From assembly GCA_013695765.1 (NCBI GenBank), contig JACCZW010000031.1, positions 1 to 35,420 of the forward strand: DNA of 35,420 nucleotides. The letters are read 5' to 3'. The translations under genes and the position numbers were made by a program. This stretch comes from Gammaproteobacteria bacterium (GTDB lineage: Bacteria > Pseudomonadota > Gammaproteobacteria > JACCYU01). Every line of letters starts with the position of its first letter. Position 1 is the stretch's first letter. Positions 10,644 to 20,694 of the stretch are shown one piece after another. The notes below the pieces were generated by a model. That model did no database searches. It was not told the DNA's origin and saw only the letters and a list, made by a program, of their open reading frames with translations.

Positions 10644-11435
10644 TCAGGTCTCAGTGTAATCCGTCATGCCGACGATGTTGTAACCCGCGTCCACGTGTAC
10701 GATCTCGCCGGTGATGCCGGAGGCGAGATCCGAACACAGGAACGCGCCGGTATTGCCAACGTCTTCAATCGACACGTTGCGACGCAGCGGCGCGTTAGTC
10801 GCCACATGATCGAGCATGCGGCGGAAATTGCCGATGCCCGCCGCAGCCAGCGTGCGGATAGGGCCCGCGGAGATGCCGTTAACGCGGATGCTCTCGGGTC
10901 CCAGCGTGTAGGCGAGGTAGCGAATGTTGGCCTCCAGGCTCGCCTTGGCCAAGCCCATGACGTTGTAATTGGGCATCGCGCGCTCCGCGCCCAGATAGGT
11001 CAGTGTCAGCAGCGCGCCATTGCGCCCATGCAGCATCCGCCGGCCGTTTTTCGCCAGCGCCGCGAAGCTGTAGCTGCTGATGTCGTGCGACGTGCGAAAC
11101 CCTTCGCGCGTGAGGTTGTCGAGATAGTCTCCTTCCAGCAATTCGCGCGGCGCGAACGCCACTGAATGCACGATGATGTCGAGATGATCCCAGTAATCGT
11201 CCAGGTGTTCGAACACCGCTTCAATCTGCTCATCGTCTTCAACGTCACACGGCACCGCGATATCCGACCCGCAGTCACCCGCCAGTTTTTCCACCCGGGA
11301 TTTCAGGCGCTCGTTCTGATAAGTGAACGCAAGCTCGGCGCCTTCGCGGCTCATCGCTTCGGCAATGCCCCAGGCAATTGAACGATTGCTCGCGACACCG
11401 ACGATCAGCGCGCGTTTATTGGCAAGAAAACTCAC
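10644..11435 (-). CDS. fabI: Enoyl-[acyl-carrier-protein] reductase (NADH), FabI
   Basis: FabI catalyses the last reduction in each fatty acid elongation cycle, trans-2-enoyl-ACP to acyl-ACP. The 263-residue product is very similar to E. coli FabI. The start is a GTG at 11435 with a perfect CGGAGG six bases upstream; an in-frame extension to 11471 lacks this support. The nucleotide-binding loop is [11 protein letters not shown] near the N-terminus. The catalytic residues are Tyr147, Tyr157 and Lys164 ([15 protein letters not shown]). The gene converges with ppiD and is divergent from the peptide transporter operon. Confidence 0.96.
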   Translation of the reverse strand: MSFLANKRALIVGVASNRSIAWGIAEAMSREGAELAFTYQNERLKSRVEKLAGDCGSDIAVPCDVEDDEQIEAVFEHLDDYWDHLDIIVHSVAFAPRELLEGDYLDNLTREGFRTSHDISSYSFAALAKNGRRMLHGRNGALLTLTYLGAERAMPNYNVMGLAKASLEANIRYLAYTLGPESIRVNGISAGPIRTLAAAGIGNFRRMLDHVATNAPLRRNVSIEDVGNTGAFLCSDLASGITGEIVHVDAGYNIVGMTDYTET

Positions 11436-11547
11436 CTCATACCTCCGATGTTTATACGTGCCGACGAGCACCTGACAGTCGTGGCTGCGGCCGTTTCAGT
11501 CTTTGCACTGCAATAGTCGAGACGCGCACCCGCTGCTGACGATTTAA

Positions 11548-11576
11548 ATGATATTCGTGCGGTCGCCCAGATACAA
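11548..11576 (-). promoter_or_regulatory. Possible sigma70 promoter for fabI
   Basis: On the - strand TTGTAT (11576-11571) and TATCAT (11553-11548) are 17 nt apart. The -10 matches five of six bases and the -35 only three. It would give a leader of roughly 100 nt before the GTG start. Confidence 0.3.
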
Positions 11577-11603
11577 ATCAATGCGCTTCATTCACGGTCG
11601 GAC

Positions 11604-11631
11604 TTGCCAGCGGACGAATGCGGTTTATGAT
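11604..11631 (+). promoter_or_regulatory. Sigma70 promoter for the peptide transporter operon
   Basis: TTGCCA (11604-11609) and TATGAT (11626-11631) each match five of six consensus bases and are 16 nt apart. They lie about 48 nt before the binding-protein start codon. Confidence 0.5.
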
Positions 11632-11678
11632 GCGCGGGAATCGCGATGACATGAACAATCGATCACTTAGGGCTTCGC

Positions 11679-13529
11679 ATGGAACGACGATTTACGGCTA
11701 AAGATTTTTTCCTGTTCGCGTTTCTCAGCCTGGTGCTGACGGCGATTGTGTCGACCATGTACATGATCGACCGGCAATGGGCCAAGATGGCTGGAATAGA
11801 GCGCACCTTGAGCGAACAGTCGGTGAGTCTTCAGGGCCTTGCGCGCACGGTCAGTACCGGCATCACCACGGGCAATACGGCCACGCGGACCGGGGAGGGC
11901 GCTATTCCGGATTCTTTTCGGCGTGCCTGGCGCGCTTCGCAGACTAAGGATTTCGCGGCGGGCGACTGGCTGGTCGCGCCGTTCGGCACCGGCCTCAAGA
12001 CGCTCACGCCGCTGGTCTCAAGCGACGCTTACGCCGCTGAAGTACAGACCTATGTGTTGGAGTCGCTCCTGACGCGCAATCCAAAAACCCTGCAATGGGA
12101 CGGTATGATCGCGAAAGACTGGACGGTCAGTGACGACGGACTCACGATCACGTTTCAAATGCGCAATGGCTTGAAGTTTTCGGACGGCAAATCCATGGAC
12201 GCGGAAGACGTCGCGTTCACGTTCGATTTTCTGATGAACGAGAAGATCGCGGCGCCGCGCCATCGTGCGTATTTCGCCAAGATCAGGAGCGTACGGGCGA
12301 CGGGCAAATACGAGGTCGTATTCCAGTTCAAGGAACCGTATTTCCAGAGTCTGGAGCTGGCCGGCACCATGCCGATCCTGCCCGAGCATTTTTATGGGGC
12401 GTATTTAGAACAGCCGCAAACCTTCAATCAGTCCACCGGTTTGCTGATGGGTTCGGGGCCTTATCGGCTTGAAGATCCGCGAGGCTGGACGCCGGATACC
12501 GGTATAGTCGAACTGGAACGTAATCCGTATTACTGGGGCCCGGTACTGCCGCCGTTTGACACGCTGTTGTGGAAAGTCATTGAGAATCAAACCGCGCAGC
12601 TCACCACGTTTCGTAATGGCGAGCTCGATCTTTACGGCGCGCGCCCGCGCGAATATGAAAGTCTGCTGGAAGATCAGCCCCTCATGGAGCGCACGCAGAA
12701 TCTGGAGTACATGAGCCCGACCGCCGGCTACCGCTGGATCGGCTGGAACCAGAAACGCAGCGGCGAACCCACCTTCTTCGCGGACCGGCGCGTGCGTCAG
12801 GCGATGACTTATCTCACCGATCGCAAGCGCATCGTCAAGGACATCATGCTTGGTTATGCTGAAGTCGCCATGAGTCCATTCAGCCCGCGCAGCCCTCAGC
12901 ACGACGATAGTCTGCAGCCCCTTGAATACGACATCGAAAAGGCCCGACAACTGCTCGGGGATGCCGGCTTCAAAGATCGCGACGGCAATGGCGTGCTGGA
13001 GGACGCCGACGGCGAACCATTCAGATTCGAGTTGGTGTATTTTCAGGATGACGAGGATACGCAGCGCGTCATGCTGTTCCTGCGGGACCTTTATGCGCGT
13101 GCCGGCGTGCTGATGATTCCAAAGCCCACCGAGTGGTCGGTGATGATCGATCTGCTCACGCAGAAGAACTTCGATGCGATCACCCTGGCCTGGACCGGCG
13201 GTGTCGAGACCGACATCTATCAGATGTTTCACAGTAGCCAGACCGTGCCCGGCGGCGACAATTTCATCAACTACAAGAATCCGCTTCTGGACACCGTAAT
13301 CGACAAGGCGCGCGCCACGGTGGATGAGGACGCGCGCATGCCGCTGTGGCACGAGGCCGAACGTATTATTTACGAGGATCAGCCTTATACATTTCTGATG
13401 CGCAGCCAGAGCCTGGTGTTTATCGATGACCGCATGCGTAACGTCGAAGTAACGCGGCTCGGTCTCAACAAGGATATCGTGCCGGTCGAATGGTTCGTGC
13501 CAGCGGCGCTGCACAAATACGCGAACTAA
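11679..13529 (+). CDS. Peptide-type ABC transporter substrate-binding protein (SBP_bac_5), membrane-anchored
   Basis: This is a 616-residue family 5 extracellular solute-binding protein, the DppA/OppA type that captures peptides or similar ligands in the periplasm. Family features include ESLLTRNPKTLQWDGMIAKDW, the FSDGKSMDAEDVAFTF segment, MGSGPYRLE and the C-terminal lobe with TLAWTGG. The N-terminus has a hydrophobic helix at about 9-30 without a lipobox or clear cleavage site. A polar linker to about residue 90 follows, so the protein is probably tethered to the inner membrane. AGGG upstream of the ATG serves as ribosome binding site. It heads an operon with two permeases and a double ATPase. 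The substrate cannot be read from the sequence. Confidence 0.88.
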   Translation: MERRFTAKDFFLFAFLSLVLTAIVSTMYMIDRQWAKMAGIERTLSEQSVSLQGLARTVSTGITTGNTATRTGEGAIPDSFRRAWRASQTKDFAAGDWLVAPFGTGLKTLTPLVSSDAYAAEVQTYVLESLLTRNPKTLQWDGMIAKDWTVSDDGLTITFQMRNGLKFSDGKSMDAEDVAFTFDFLMNEKIAAPRHRAYFAKIRSVRATGKYEVVFQFKEPYFQSLELAGTMPILPEHFYGAYLEQPQTFNQSTGLLMGSGPYRLEDPRGWTPDTGIVELERNPYYWGPVLPPFDTLLWKVIENQTAQLTTFRNGELDLYGARPREYESLLEDQPLMERTQNLEYMSPTAGYRWIGWNQKRSGEPTFFADRRVRQAMTYLTDRKRIVKDIMLGYAEVAMSPFSPRSPQHDDSLQPLEYDIEKARQLLGDAGFKDRDGNGVLEDADGEPFRFELVYFQDDEDTQRVMLFLRDLYARAGVLMIPKPTEWSVMIDLLTQKNFDAITLAWTGGVETDIYQMFHSSQTVPGGDNFINYKNPLLDTVIDKARATVDEDARMPLWHEAERIIYEDQPYTFLMRSQSLVFIDDRMRNVEVTRLGLNKDIVPVEWFVPAALHKYAN

Positions 13530-13552
13530 GCGCCAGGCTGTAGGGGAGGTCC

Positions 13553-14935
13553 GTGCACACTTACATCCTGCGGCGCCTGGTGCTGATGGTGCCAACCCTG
13601 TTTGGCATCACGTTGATCGTGTTCGCGGTGATGGCCGCGGCACCCGGCGGCATCAGCGCGCAAAGCCTGATTCAGGGACAGAACCTGGAGCCTGGCGCGA
13701 AGAAGGCAATGGAGGATTATTATAATCGGCTATACGGACTGGATCAGCCGGTGCCCGTGCAGTATCTGCGCTGGCTTAACAACATTTCCCCGGCGGGATT
13801 TACCTTCGATTCCAACAGTGAGATCGACGGGTTTTCATTCACCAAAGGCTCGGATCTCGGCATCAGTTTCTATTATAACCGTCCGGTGCTGGACCTCGTC
13901 GCCGAGCGCTTGCCGATAACCCTGCTGCTGAATGTGTTATCGCTTCCCATTATCTACATCATCGCGATTACCATCGGTGTGCGCGCCGCCACCGAGCGTG
14001 GCAAGCGTTTCGACACGACGTCCGGTGTGGTGTTGCTGGGCTTTTGGTCGGTGCCGACCATGCTGACGGGTGTGCTGATGATCGCGTTTCTAGCCAGCGA
14101 TCAATACTGGCGCTGGTTCCCAACCGCGGGCATCAACGAGCGAGCCGCCCTGGAAATGCCATTTATGCCGCACTGGAGCGCGACATCGGACGTGTTAATG
14201 CTGATATGGCTGGCCATAGCGGGTGCCGTATTGATGGTGGCGCTGAGCCGCAAGGGCGGCAAGATGATGCGCGCGGTTGCGTTTGGCGCGCTGGGCGCGG
14301 TACTCGGTGTGTTGATGGCCGGCGACCTGGCGCGCGACGGTCTCTCGTTTCTGCATGTGCTGCTGGGTGCGGGTCTGGGCGGACTGTTTACATTAATTGG
14401 CCGCGCGGATTACGAACTGCCACGTACCGCCGTCATGGGGCTTGTGGGTTTTGGCGTCGGCGTCGGGCTGGCCGCGGTGTTCGCGCAGGGTACGTTTGTG
14501 CGCGGGTATCTGCTGGACAGCCTGTGGCATCTGGTGCTGCCGGTAATTTGCCTTTCGTATACCAGTTTTGCTTTCCTCTCCAAGCTGACCCGCGCGGCGG
14601 TGCTGGAAAACCTGCTCGCGGATTACGCGCGTACCGCGCGCGCCAAGGGCGTGAGCGAATCCGATGTGCTGTGGCGGCACGTTTTCCGCAACAGTCTGTT
14701 GCCGCTGATTACGGTATCGGCGACCCTGCTGCCAGGGCTGCTGGCGGGTTCCGTGATCGTTGAAACGATATTCAGTATCGAGGGCATGGGTCAACTCGCG
14801 GTGGAGGCGGTAAAACTTCGCGACCGTGAGTTGGTGCTGTCGGTGACCCTGGTGAGCGGTCTGCTTACCCTGATCGGCTATTTGATCGCTGATCTGTGTT
14901 ACGCGGTGGCGGATCCCAGGATCAGTTATGACTGA
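13553..14935 (+). CDS. Peptide-type ABC transporter permease (DppB/OppB-like), enlarged
   Basis: This is the inner-membrane channel subunit. It begins with the DppB-type start MHTYILRRLVLMVPTLFGITLI and has the core permease fold with the EAA loop (YARTARAKGVSESDVLWRHVFRNSLLP, about 358-384), which contacts the ATPase. The GTG start at 13553 follows GGGGAGG. At 460 residues it is well over the usual 310-340. The extra material is an insertion at about 195-318, between WRWFPTAG and LDSLWHLVLP, holding about four hydrophobic segments. Its stop codon overlaps the next permease start by eight bases, so the two are translationally coupled. Confidence 0.88.
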   Translation: MHTYILRRLVLMVPTLFGITLIVFAVMAAAPGGISAQSLIQGQNLEPGAKKAMEDYYNRLYGLDQPVPVQYLRWLNNISPAGFTFDSNSEIDGFSFTKGSDLGISFYYNRPVLDLVAERLPITLLLNVLSLPIIYIIAITIGVRAATERGKRFDTTSGVVLLGFWSVPTMLTGVLMIAFLASDQYWRWFPTAGINERAALEMPFMPHWSATSDVLMLIWLAIAGAVLMVALSRKGGKMMRAVAFGALGAVLGVLMAGDLARDGLSFLHVLLGAGLGGLFTLIGRADYELPRTAVMGLVGFGVGVGLAAVFAQGTFVRGYLLDSLWHLVLPVICLSYTSFAFLSKLTRAAVLENLLADYARTARAKGVSESDVLWRHVFRNSLLPLITVSATLLPGLLAGSVIVETIFSIEGMGQLAVEAVKLRDRELVLSVTLVSGLLTLIGYLIADLCYAVADPRISYD

Positions 14936-16151
14936 CGGGCAAGTGCTCGGGTCGCGCGATAGCGAGATCGCGCCTGCGCCCGCCGCACCTGCTCGCAGCT
15001 ATGCGGCGCAAGTTTTGCGCGATGCCGCGTCCAGCCGTGGCGCGCGGCTGGGTCTGATCTGGATCGCGATGCTGGCTTTCGTGGCAGTGTTCGCGCCGTT
15101 GCTCGCGAACAGCCATCCGTTACTGTTAAGCGAGCACGGCCACATAAGCAGCCCCATGCTGCCGTACCTCACGCCGGCGGATGTCACCTTGCTCGTTACG
15201 TTCTGTGTCGGTTTATTGGTGATGCTGGTTCCGTTGCGGGTGCGCACGCGAATGATGGCAATAATGCTGACGCTTGCGACAGTCGGCGGCCTGAGTCTGG
15301 CTTATATCACGCCCGCGCCGCTGGCCATTTATTCGGACTATCGTATCAAACAGCAGATCGGCGCCTACGACTGGATCGTACGCGCGCCCGTGCCGTATTC
15401 GCCGAAAGATTATCTGCGCGATTACGGCGACGCCGGTTTTGAAGCGCCGCTGGAGGCCGCCCGGCGTACGCACTGGATGGGCACCGAGGAGATTGGCGCC
15501 GACGTGCTGAGCCGCATGATATATGCCTCTCGAATCGCGCTGGGAATTGGTTTGGTTGCGACTGGCATCGCGATGTTTATCGGTATCATACTGGGCGGTC
15601 TCATGGGCTATTTCTCGGGCCGGGCAGACATGATCGGCATGCGCCTGGTGGAGATTTTCGAAGCGGTGCCCACTTTGTTCCTGTTGTTGACCCTGGTGGC
15701 GTTTTTCGGACGCAGTCTTTATCTGATGATGGTGATCATCGGCATCACCGGCTGGCCAGGATACGCGCGTTACGTTCGCGCAGAGTTTCTTAAATTGCGC
15801 CAACAGGAATTCGTGCAGGCGGCGATCGCCTGTGGACTGCCGCTGCGCTCCATCCTGTTTCGACACATGCTACCCAATGCCATCGGGCCGATTCTGGTCA
15901 ACGCGAGTTTCGGCGTGGCTTCCGCGATACTTGCCGAGGCGGTCTTGAGTTTTCTCGGGCTGGGGCTGGTGGACGATCCGTCCTGGGGGCAGATGCTCAA
16001 TCAGGCGGTGCAGTCCTCTACATTCAACTGGTGGATGGCCCTGTTTCCGGGCGGCGCGATTTTCCTGACGGTGTTCGCCTACAATTTAATTGGCGAAGCG
16101 TTGCGTGACGCGATCGACCCGTATCTCAAAAAAGACCAGCCCGAGCGCTGA
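14928..16151 (+). CDS. Peptide-type ABC transporter permease (DppC/OppC-like), enlarged
   Basis: This second channel subunit of 407 residues is longer than the usual 280-300. After a polar N-terminus and the first membrane helix (about 41-60) there is an insertion of roughly 110 residues with two further hydrophobic segments (about 85-103 and 109-128) and a polar loop. The typical core then starts at THWMGTEEIGADVLSRMIYASR. The EAA loop is visible as AACGLPLRSILFRHMLPNAIGPI. The ATG at 14928 overlaps the end of the first permease. Both permeases being enlarged suggests the extra segments pack together. Confidence 0.88.
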   Translation: MTDGQVLGSRDSEIAPAPAAPARSYAAQVLRDAASSRGARLGLIWIAMLAFVAVFAPLLANSHPLLLSEHGHISSPMLPYLTPADVTLLVTFCVGLLVMLVPLRVRTRMMAIMLTLATVGGLSLAYITPAPLAIYSDYRIKQQIGAYDWIVRAPVPYSPKDYLRDYGDAGFEAPLEAARRTHWMGTEEIGADVLSRMIYASRIALGIGLVATGIAMFIGIILGGLMGYFSGRADMIGMRLVEIFEAVPTLFLLLTLVAFFGRSLYLMMVIIGITGWPGYARYVRAEFLKLRQQEFVQAAIACGLPLRSILFRHMLPNAIGPILVNASFGVASAILAEAVLSFLGLGLVDDPSWGQMLNQAVQSSTFNWWMALFPGGAIFLTVFAYNLIGEALRDAIDPYLKKDQPER

Positions 16152-16199
16152 GCGTGTTTCTAGCTCGCGCACGTAAACTTTGCCCCGCACCACACCGCC

Positions 16200-17894
16200 A
16201 TGCTGTTAGAAGTCGATAATCTCAAAACCTATTTCAGCACTGGCGACAGCAGCGTGAAAGCCGTGGACGATGTGAGCTTTCACATCGAAAAAGGCGAGAC
16301 GTTCTGTCTGGTCGGCGAGTCCGGAAGCGGCAAGTCGGTCACCGCGCTATCGGTGATCCAGTTGACGCCGGCCGGCATCAGCCACCACCCCGGCGGCCGC
16401 ATCCTGTTTGACTATCGGCATGGGGAGGGCCAGGTGGAGCAGGTGGACATGCTGCGTCTGCCCGAGCACCGCAAGTGCGAGATTCGGGGCGCGCGCATCA
16501 GCATGATCTTTCAGGAACCGATGACCTCGCTCAATCCGGTGCTTCGTATCGGTGATCAGATTATCGAAACCCTGAACCTTCACCGGTCGGATTTGAATAA
16601 CACACAGGCGCGAACGCGGGCGGTCGAGTTGCTGGAGCAGGTGCGCATTCCGGATGCCGCGTCGCGCCTGGATGAATACCCGCACCGGCTGTCCGGCGGT
16701 CAACGGCAACGGGTAATGATCGCCATGGCCATGGCCTGCGAACCGGATCTGCTGATCGCCGACGAACCCACTACCGCGCTGGACGTGACCGTACAGGCCG
16801 AGATCCTGCGGCTGATGAGAGACCTGCAAACGCGGCGCGGCATGAGCATCCTGTTTATTACGCACGATTTCGGCGTGGTCTCGCAGATGGCGCACCGGGT
16901 TGCGGTGATGCGCACCGGCAAGATCGTCGAGACCGGCGCGCTGCGAGAAGTGCTCACGAACCCTCAGCATGCGTACACTCGACAGTTACTGGCGGCATTG
17001 CCGGAAAACCTCAAGAAAACGCGCAAGCACGGTGACGTAATTACCGGGCGCGCGGATGACGCGATGCACGGTTCCGGCGCTCGGCCGGCAAGTGCGCCGT
17101 CCGCGCCTTTGGTCTCGCTCACCGGGCTCCACATTCATTTCCCGATCAAAAAAGGTGTGCTCAGGCGTACGGTCGGATTTGTGAAAGCGGTGGACGGCAT
17201 CTCGCTGGAAATCGCAGCAGGCCGGATCGTGGCGCTGGTCGGAGAGTCCGGTTGCGGCAAGACCACCCTGGGGCGCGGCATTCTGCGGCTGATCGAACCT
17301 ACCAATGGTCGCGTGACCTTTGAGGATCAGGACATCACATCATTGTCGCGCGCACAGATGTTGCCGTTCCGGCGCCGCATGCAGATTGTCTTTCAGGACC
17401 CCATATCGTCTCTGAATCCGCGCCAGACGATAGCGGGCACGCTCACCGAGCCGATGGCCGTGCATGGCATAGGCGTCTCGAACGAGGAGCGTCTGGATCT
17501 GGCGCGTCAGGCGCTCGTGCGGGTGCAACTCGAAGCGGGTTATTTATGGCGATACCCACATGAGTTTTCGGGCGGTCAGCGGCAGCGCATCTGCATTGCG
17601 CGCGCGCTGGTTTTAAATCCGAAATTCATTATCTGCGACGAGGTGACGAGTGCGCTGGATGTGTCCGTGCAGGCGGAGATCCTGGAGATGTTGCTGGACC
17701 TGCGGCGCGAGCATCAGCTTGCGATTCTGTTTATTACGCACGATATCGGCGTGGTCGAATACATCAGCGACGAGGTCGCCGTGATGCATGAAGGCCGACT
17801 CGTCGAGCGCGGGCCGACCTTGAAGGTATGTGAAACGCCGGAGCATCCCTACACGCAAAAACTGCTCGCGGCCGTGCCGCGCGTGAGTCTTTAA
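16200..17894 (+). CDS. Fused double ATPase of a peptide-type ABC transporter (OppD-OppF fusion)
   Basis: This 564-residue protein has two complete ABC ATPase domains in tandem. Domain 1 has Walker A GESGSGKS at 39-46, signature LSGGQRQ at 164-170 and Walker B ending DEP at 188-190. Domain 2 has Walker A GESGCGKT at 348-355, signature FSGGQRQ at 456-462 and Walker B with Asp480-Glu481. Both H-loops (FITHD) are present. A linker at about 275-305 joins them. Such fusions replace separate OppD and OppF subunits in many proteobacteria. The ATG at 16200 has no clear ribosome binding site, and an in-frame stop at 16161-16163 excludes a much longer start. It completes the importer operon. Confidence 0.92.
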   Translation: MLLEVDNLKTYFSTGDSSVKAVDDVSFHIEKGETFCLVGESGSGKSVTALSVIQLTPAGISHHPGGRILFDYRHGEGQVEQVDMLRLPEHRKCEIRGARISMIFQEPMTSLNPVLRIGDQIIETLNLHRSDLNNTQARTRAVELLEQVRIPDAASRLDEYPHRLSGGQRQRVMIAMAMACEPDLLIADEPTTALDVTVQAEILRLMRDLQTRRGMSILFITHDFGVVSQMAHRVAVMRTGKIVETGALREVLTNPQHAYTRQLLAALPENLKKTRKHGDVITGRADDAMHGSGARPASAPSAPLVSLTGLHIHFPIKKGVLRRTVGFVKAVDGISLEIAAGRIVALVGESGCGKTTLGRGILRLIEPTNGRVTFEDQDITSLSRAQMLPFRRRMQIVFQDPISSLNPRQTIAGTLTEPMAVHGIGVSNEERLDLARQALVRVQLEAGYLWRYPHEFSGGQRQRICIARALVLNPKFIICDEVTSALDVSVQAEILEMLLDLRREHQLAILFITHDIGVVEYISDEVAVMHEGRLVERGPTLKVCETPEHPYTQKLLAAVPRVSL

Positions 17895-17944
17895 ACCGGG
17901 CGGGTGGCGGTTCGCGGCGGGTTCTGTCCAGTGACGTTGAGCGC

Positions 17945-18766
17945 TCAAAGCCACTCGGATATTTTTTGCTGCCACGCCTGTTTGTTTGGAAACGGTTTGC
18001 AGGCTCTCACCAGTATTACCGTAATATTGTCCCGGCCCCCGTTCTGATTGGCCATGGATACCAGCCGTTCGGCGATCGCTTCGAGGTTGGTGGCGGATCG
18101 CTCGATGGCCTGCTGAATCTCGCGATCTTCGAGCATGTCGCTGAGCCCGTCCGAGCAGAGCAGATACAGGTCGTCCGGCAGGACCGCGTGATCCAGCAGG
18201 TCGATCGTCACGGTTTCCTCGGTCCCGACCGCGCGGGTAACCAGATTTTTGTTGAGTGAAGCGCGGGCTTCCGCGGGTGTGCAGTATCCGCGGTCCACCA
18301 TTTCCTGGCGCAGAGTATGATCGACCGTCACTTGTTCGAGGCGATTGTCGCGGTAGCGATAAAGCCGCGAATCGCCGACATTGGCGACTGTGATGATGTC
18401 GTTGTAGAAAATCGCCATCACCAGCGTCGTGCCCATGCCGTGAAGTCGAGGATCGGCGCCGGCGCTGGTGTGGATCGTATGGTTGGCCCTGACGATTGCC
18501 TGCCGCACCGCAAGCCGCTCCAGCGCGTAGCCGGTGGCGGGATCGGTTTCTCCCGGCACGACCGCCGGTATGGTGAGCCGCAGGTTCCGCAGAATGGCAT
18601 TGACCGCCAGGGCGCTGGCAACGTCGCCGCTCTGATGACCGCCCATACCGTCCGCCAGCACCACGACGCCGATGTCGAGATCTTCGCCGGTGGCATCTTC
18701 GTTGCGCGAGCGCAAGCGACCGGTGTCGCTGAGTATGGCAACTTGGAGGGCGTTTCTAACGTTCAT
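17945..18766 (-). CDS. PP2C-type serine/threonine protein phosphatase
   Basis: This is a stand-alone 273-residue metal-dependent PPM/PP2C phosphatase of the bacterial Stp1/PrpC type, which removes phosphate from Ser or Thr residues of proteins. The motifs are SDTGRLRSRNED at 13-24, metal-binding DGMGGH at 39-44, GMGTTLVMA, NVGDSRLYRYRD, CSDGLSDML and the final metal-binding GRDNITVILV. No membrane segment is visible, so it should be cytoplasmic. The ATG at 18766 has AGGGA six bases upstream. Bacterial PP2C genes often sit beside a Hanks-type kinase; none is present in this window. It converges with the transporter operon. Confidence 0.92.
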   Translation of the reverse strand: MNVRNALQVAILSDTGRLRSRNEDATGEDLDIGVVVLADGMGGHQSGDVASALAVNAILRNLRLTIPAVVPGETDPATGYALERLAVRQAIVRANHTIHTSAGADPRLHGMGTTLVMAIFYNDIITVANVGDSRLYRYRDNRLEQVTVDHTLRQEMVDRGYCTPAEARASLNKNLVTRAVGTEETVTIDLLDHAVLPDDLYLLCSDGLSDMLEDREIQQAIERSATNLEAIAERLVSMANQNGGRDNITVILVRACKPFPNKQAWQQKISEWL

Positions 18767-19053
18767 TTCACGTCCCTGCTATGGCCGGGTGTGGCAGTAT
18801 GGCAATCATCCCACTGATCGAACCTGGCAATGCCTGCGCCGTGTTGAGTTGAGTTCCATCCCGGCTGATGACATTGAAAAAGGTCGAGCTTACCGCCGTT
18901 CTCCGCACTGATATGTAGTGTCGGTCACATAGGCCGGCATGACCGGGACAGACCACGATGCGGCCGCACTGGCGCGCGGCGATGCGGATATTCGCCTTAT
19001 AGCACCGTGATTAAATCCATAGACGGCGCGCGCTGCGTATGGCGGGCACTCGA
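18767..19053. other. Unassigned gap between the PP2C phosphatase and mltD
   Basis: There are 287 bases without a recognised gene. On the - strand an open frame of 62 codons (18768-18956) ends just before the phosphatase start, but I recognise no family in it and its residue pattern is unremarkable. The gap must hold the phosphatase promoter and possibly the mltD terminator, but I could not identify either with confidence. Confidence 0.4.
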
Positions 19054-20694
19054 TCACCCGTCCCCTGGCTGTGCATTGTCGAGATACAAAGTCATCGCCT
19101 GCCCCGGCTGCAAGAAACTGTCTTCGCCCAGCTTATTCCAGTTGCGCAGATTCGCAACCGTCACGCTGAATCGCCGCGCGATCGCATATAGCGAATCGCC
19201 GTTGCGAACCGCGTAGTTGACCATCTTAATGACCGTCGGCCTTGCGCGCGCTCCGTTATCAAGTTCAGTAGTCGTAATCGGCGTCGGCTGGATTAGAAGA
19301 TGCTCGCCGGCTTTTAACACGTCACCTGACGTGCGGCCGTTCCACCTGCGCAACTCGCTTACCGAAACGTTGTTTCCACGAGCAATGCCCCAAAGGCTGT
19401 CGCCGCGTCGCACGGTATACGTGCTCGGGCCAGTCGACGTTGCGGTTGTGGAAAACCCCGTGTGCGCGTGCGCGAAACGCCGCACGTCCAGCGCGGCCGG
19501 GTCGTAGGGAACAAGCAGGTATTCGCCGGCCTCTATATGGCTGTCGTGAAGGGCGTTGGTTTGCTGCAATACACCCACGTCGGATTTATACTGACGCGCA
19601 ATGTGCGAGAGCGTGTCGCCATTTTTGATGAGATGACGGGTCCAGGTCACGCGCTCATGAGGTGCCAGCGTTGCCAGCCTTTGTTTGAATTGCGCCACCC
19701 GGTCAACCGGTAGCAGCAGGCAGTGCGGACCGTTGGGGTCTGTTGCCCAGCGGCCGAAACCCGGATTGAGCAACTGAAACGATTCGACCTCCATATGCGC
19801 GAGCCTGGCGGCCACGGCAACATCGATCTGTGCCTTCACATCGATGCTTGCCAGAAAAGGTTTGTTATCCACCGGCCATAACATGATGCCGAAGTGCGCC
19901 GGATTTCGCACCAGATGTTTTACCGCCAGTAGCTTCGGTACGTAGTTGCGTGTCTCCCGCGGCAGGTCCAGGTGCCAGTAATCGATGGGTTTGCCCGCAA
20001 GTCGGTTCGTTTCAATCTCATGCTGCAGCCTGGTGGGGCCCGCGTTATACGCCGCCAGCGTGTGCAGCCAGTCGCCCAGAAACATGTCATTCAACATCTC
20101 CAGATAATCGAGCGCCGCGAGGGTCGAGGCATAGACATCGCGGCGCCCGTCATACCACCAGTTCTGCTTGAGGCCATACAGCCGGCCGGTGTCGGGGATG
20201 AACTGCCACAGCCCCGCGGCGTGCGAGCGGGAGTAGGCAAACGGAATGTACGCGCTTTCGACCACGGGCAGTAATGCCAGCTCTGTGGGGAGTGCCCGGC
20301 GCTCGATCTCTTGCAGAATAAAATATAGATAAGGTGCTGCGCGTTCGGTGACCAGTCGCAGGTAATACGGCTCTTTCGTGTACCACGTTTTGTAGTATCG
20401 GACGCGCTCGTTGTCTTCAGCCGGCGCAAACGAAAAGCCCTCGCGCACGCGCCACCAGATGTCGGTATCTCGTCTTGTGTGCTCAGGCTGACGGGATGTC
20501 GGGTGCGGTGCGTTGTCGATTTGCGGCGGCCGCACGTAAGCAGTGCTGAGGTCCGTGTCGGTCCTGGCCGGTGGCTCAATCGCGGCGGCAGCGGACCGAT
20601 CCTGCCGAACGGGCTGCGTCGAACATGCGCATAATCCCGCGCACGCGATGACCAATCCGGCGCCCAGCGGCCTGCGTAAGAATGCTTCTAACAT
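19054..20694 (-). CDS. mltD: Membrane-bound lytic murein transglycosylase D, lipoprotein with three LysM domains
   Basis: MltD cleaves glycan strands of peptidoglycan to 1,6-anhydro-muropeptides during wall growth and recycling. The 546-residue product starts with a lipoprotein signal and lipobox LCAC with Cys24, so it should be anchored in the outer membrane. The SLT catalytic domain spans about 125-265, with the catalytic Glu146 in VVESAYIPFA and the AAGLWQFIPDTG and AAYNAG motifs. Three LysM peptidoglycan-binding domains follow at about 353-396, 425-468 and 492-537, one more than in E. coli MltD. It is divergent from the yafS-rnhA-dnaQ run, as in enterics, but gloB, which lies between them in E. 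coli, is absent. Confidence 0.93.
   Translation of the reverse strand: MLEAFLRRPLGAGLVIACAGLCACSTQPVRQDRSAAAAIEPPARTDTDLSTAYVRPPQIDNAPHPTSRQPEHTRRDTDIWWRVREGFSFAPAEDNERVRYYKTWYTKEPYYLRLVTERAAPYLYFILQEIERRALPTELALLPVVESAYIPFAYSRSHAAGLWQFIPDTGRLYGLKQNWWYDGRRDVYASTLAALDYLEMLNDMFLGDWLHTLAAYNAGPTRLQHEIETNRLAGKPIDYWHLDLPRETRNYVPKLLAVKHLVRNPAHFGIMLWPVDNKPFLASIDVKAQIDVAVAARLAHMEVESFQLLNPGFGRWATDPNGPHCLLLPVDRVAQFKQRLATLAPHERVTWTRHLIKNGDTLSHIARQYKSDVGVLQQTNALHDSHIEAGEYLLVPYDPAALDVRRFAHAHTGFSTTATSTGPSTYTVRRGDSLWGIARGNNVSVSELRRWNGRTSGDVLKAGEHLLIQPTPITTTELDNGARARPTVIKMVNYAVRNGDSLYAIARRFSVTVANLRNWNKLGEDSFLQPGQAMTLYLDNAQPGDG

Noticed and set aside
11451..11456. TATAAA on the - strand just upstream of fabI
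   Set aside because: A start site seven bases on would fall in the ribosome binding site, and no good -35 is present.
12405..13595. 396-codon open frame on the - strand
   Set aside because: It is the antisense shadow of the peptide-binding protein gene, with no recognisable domain.
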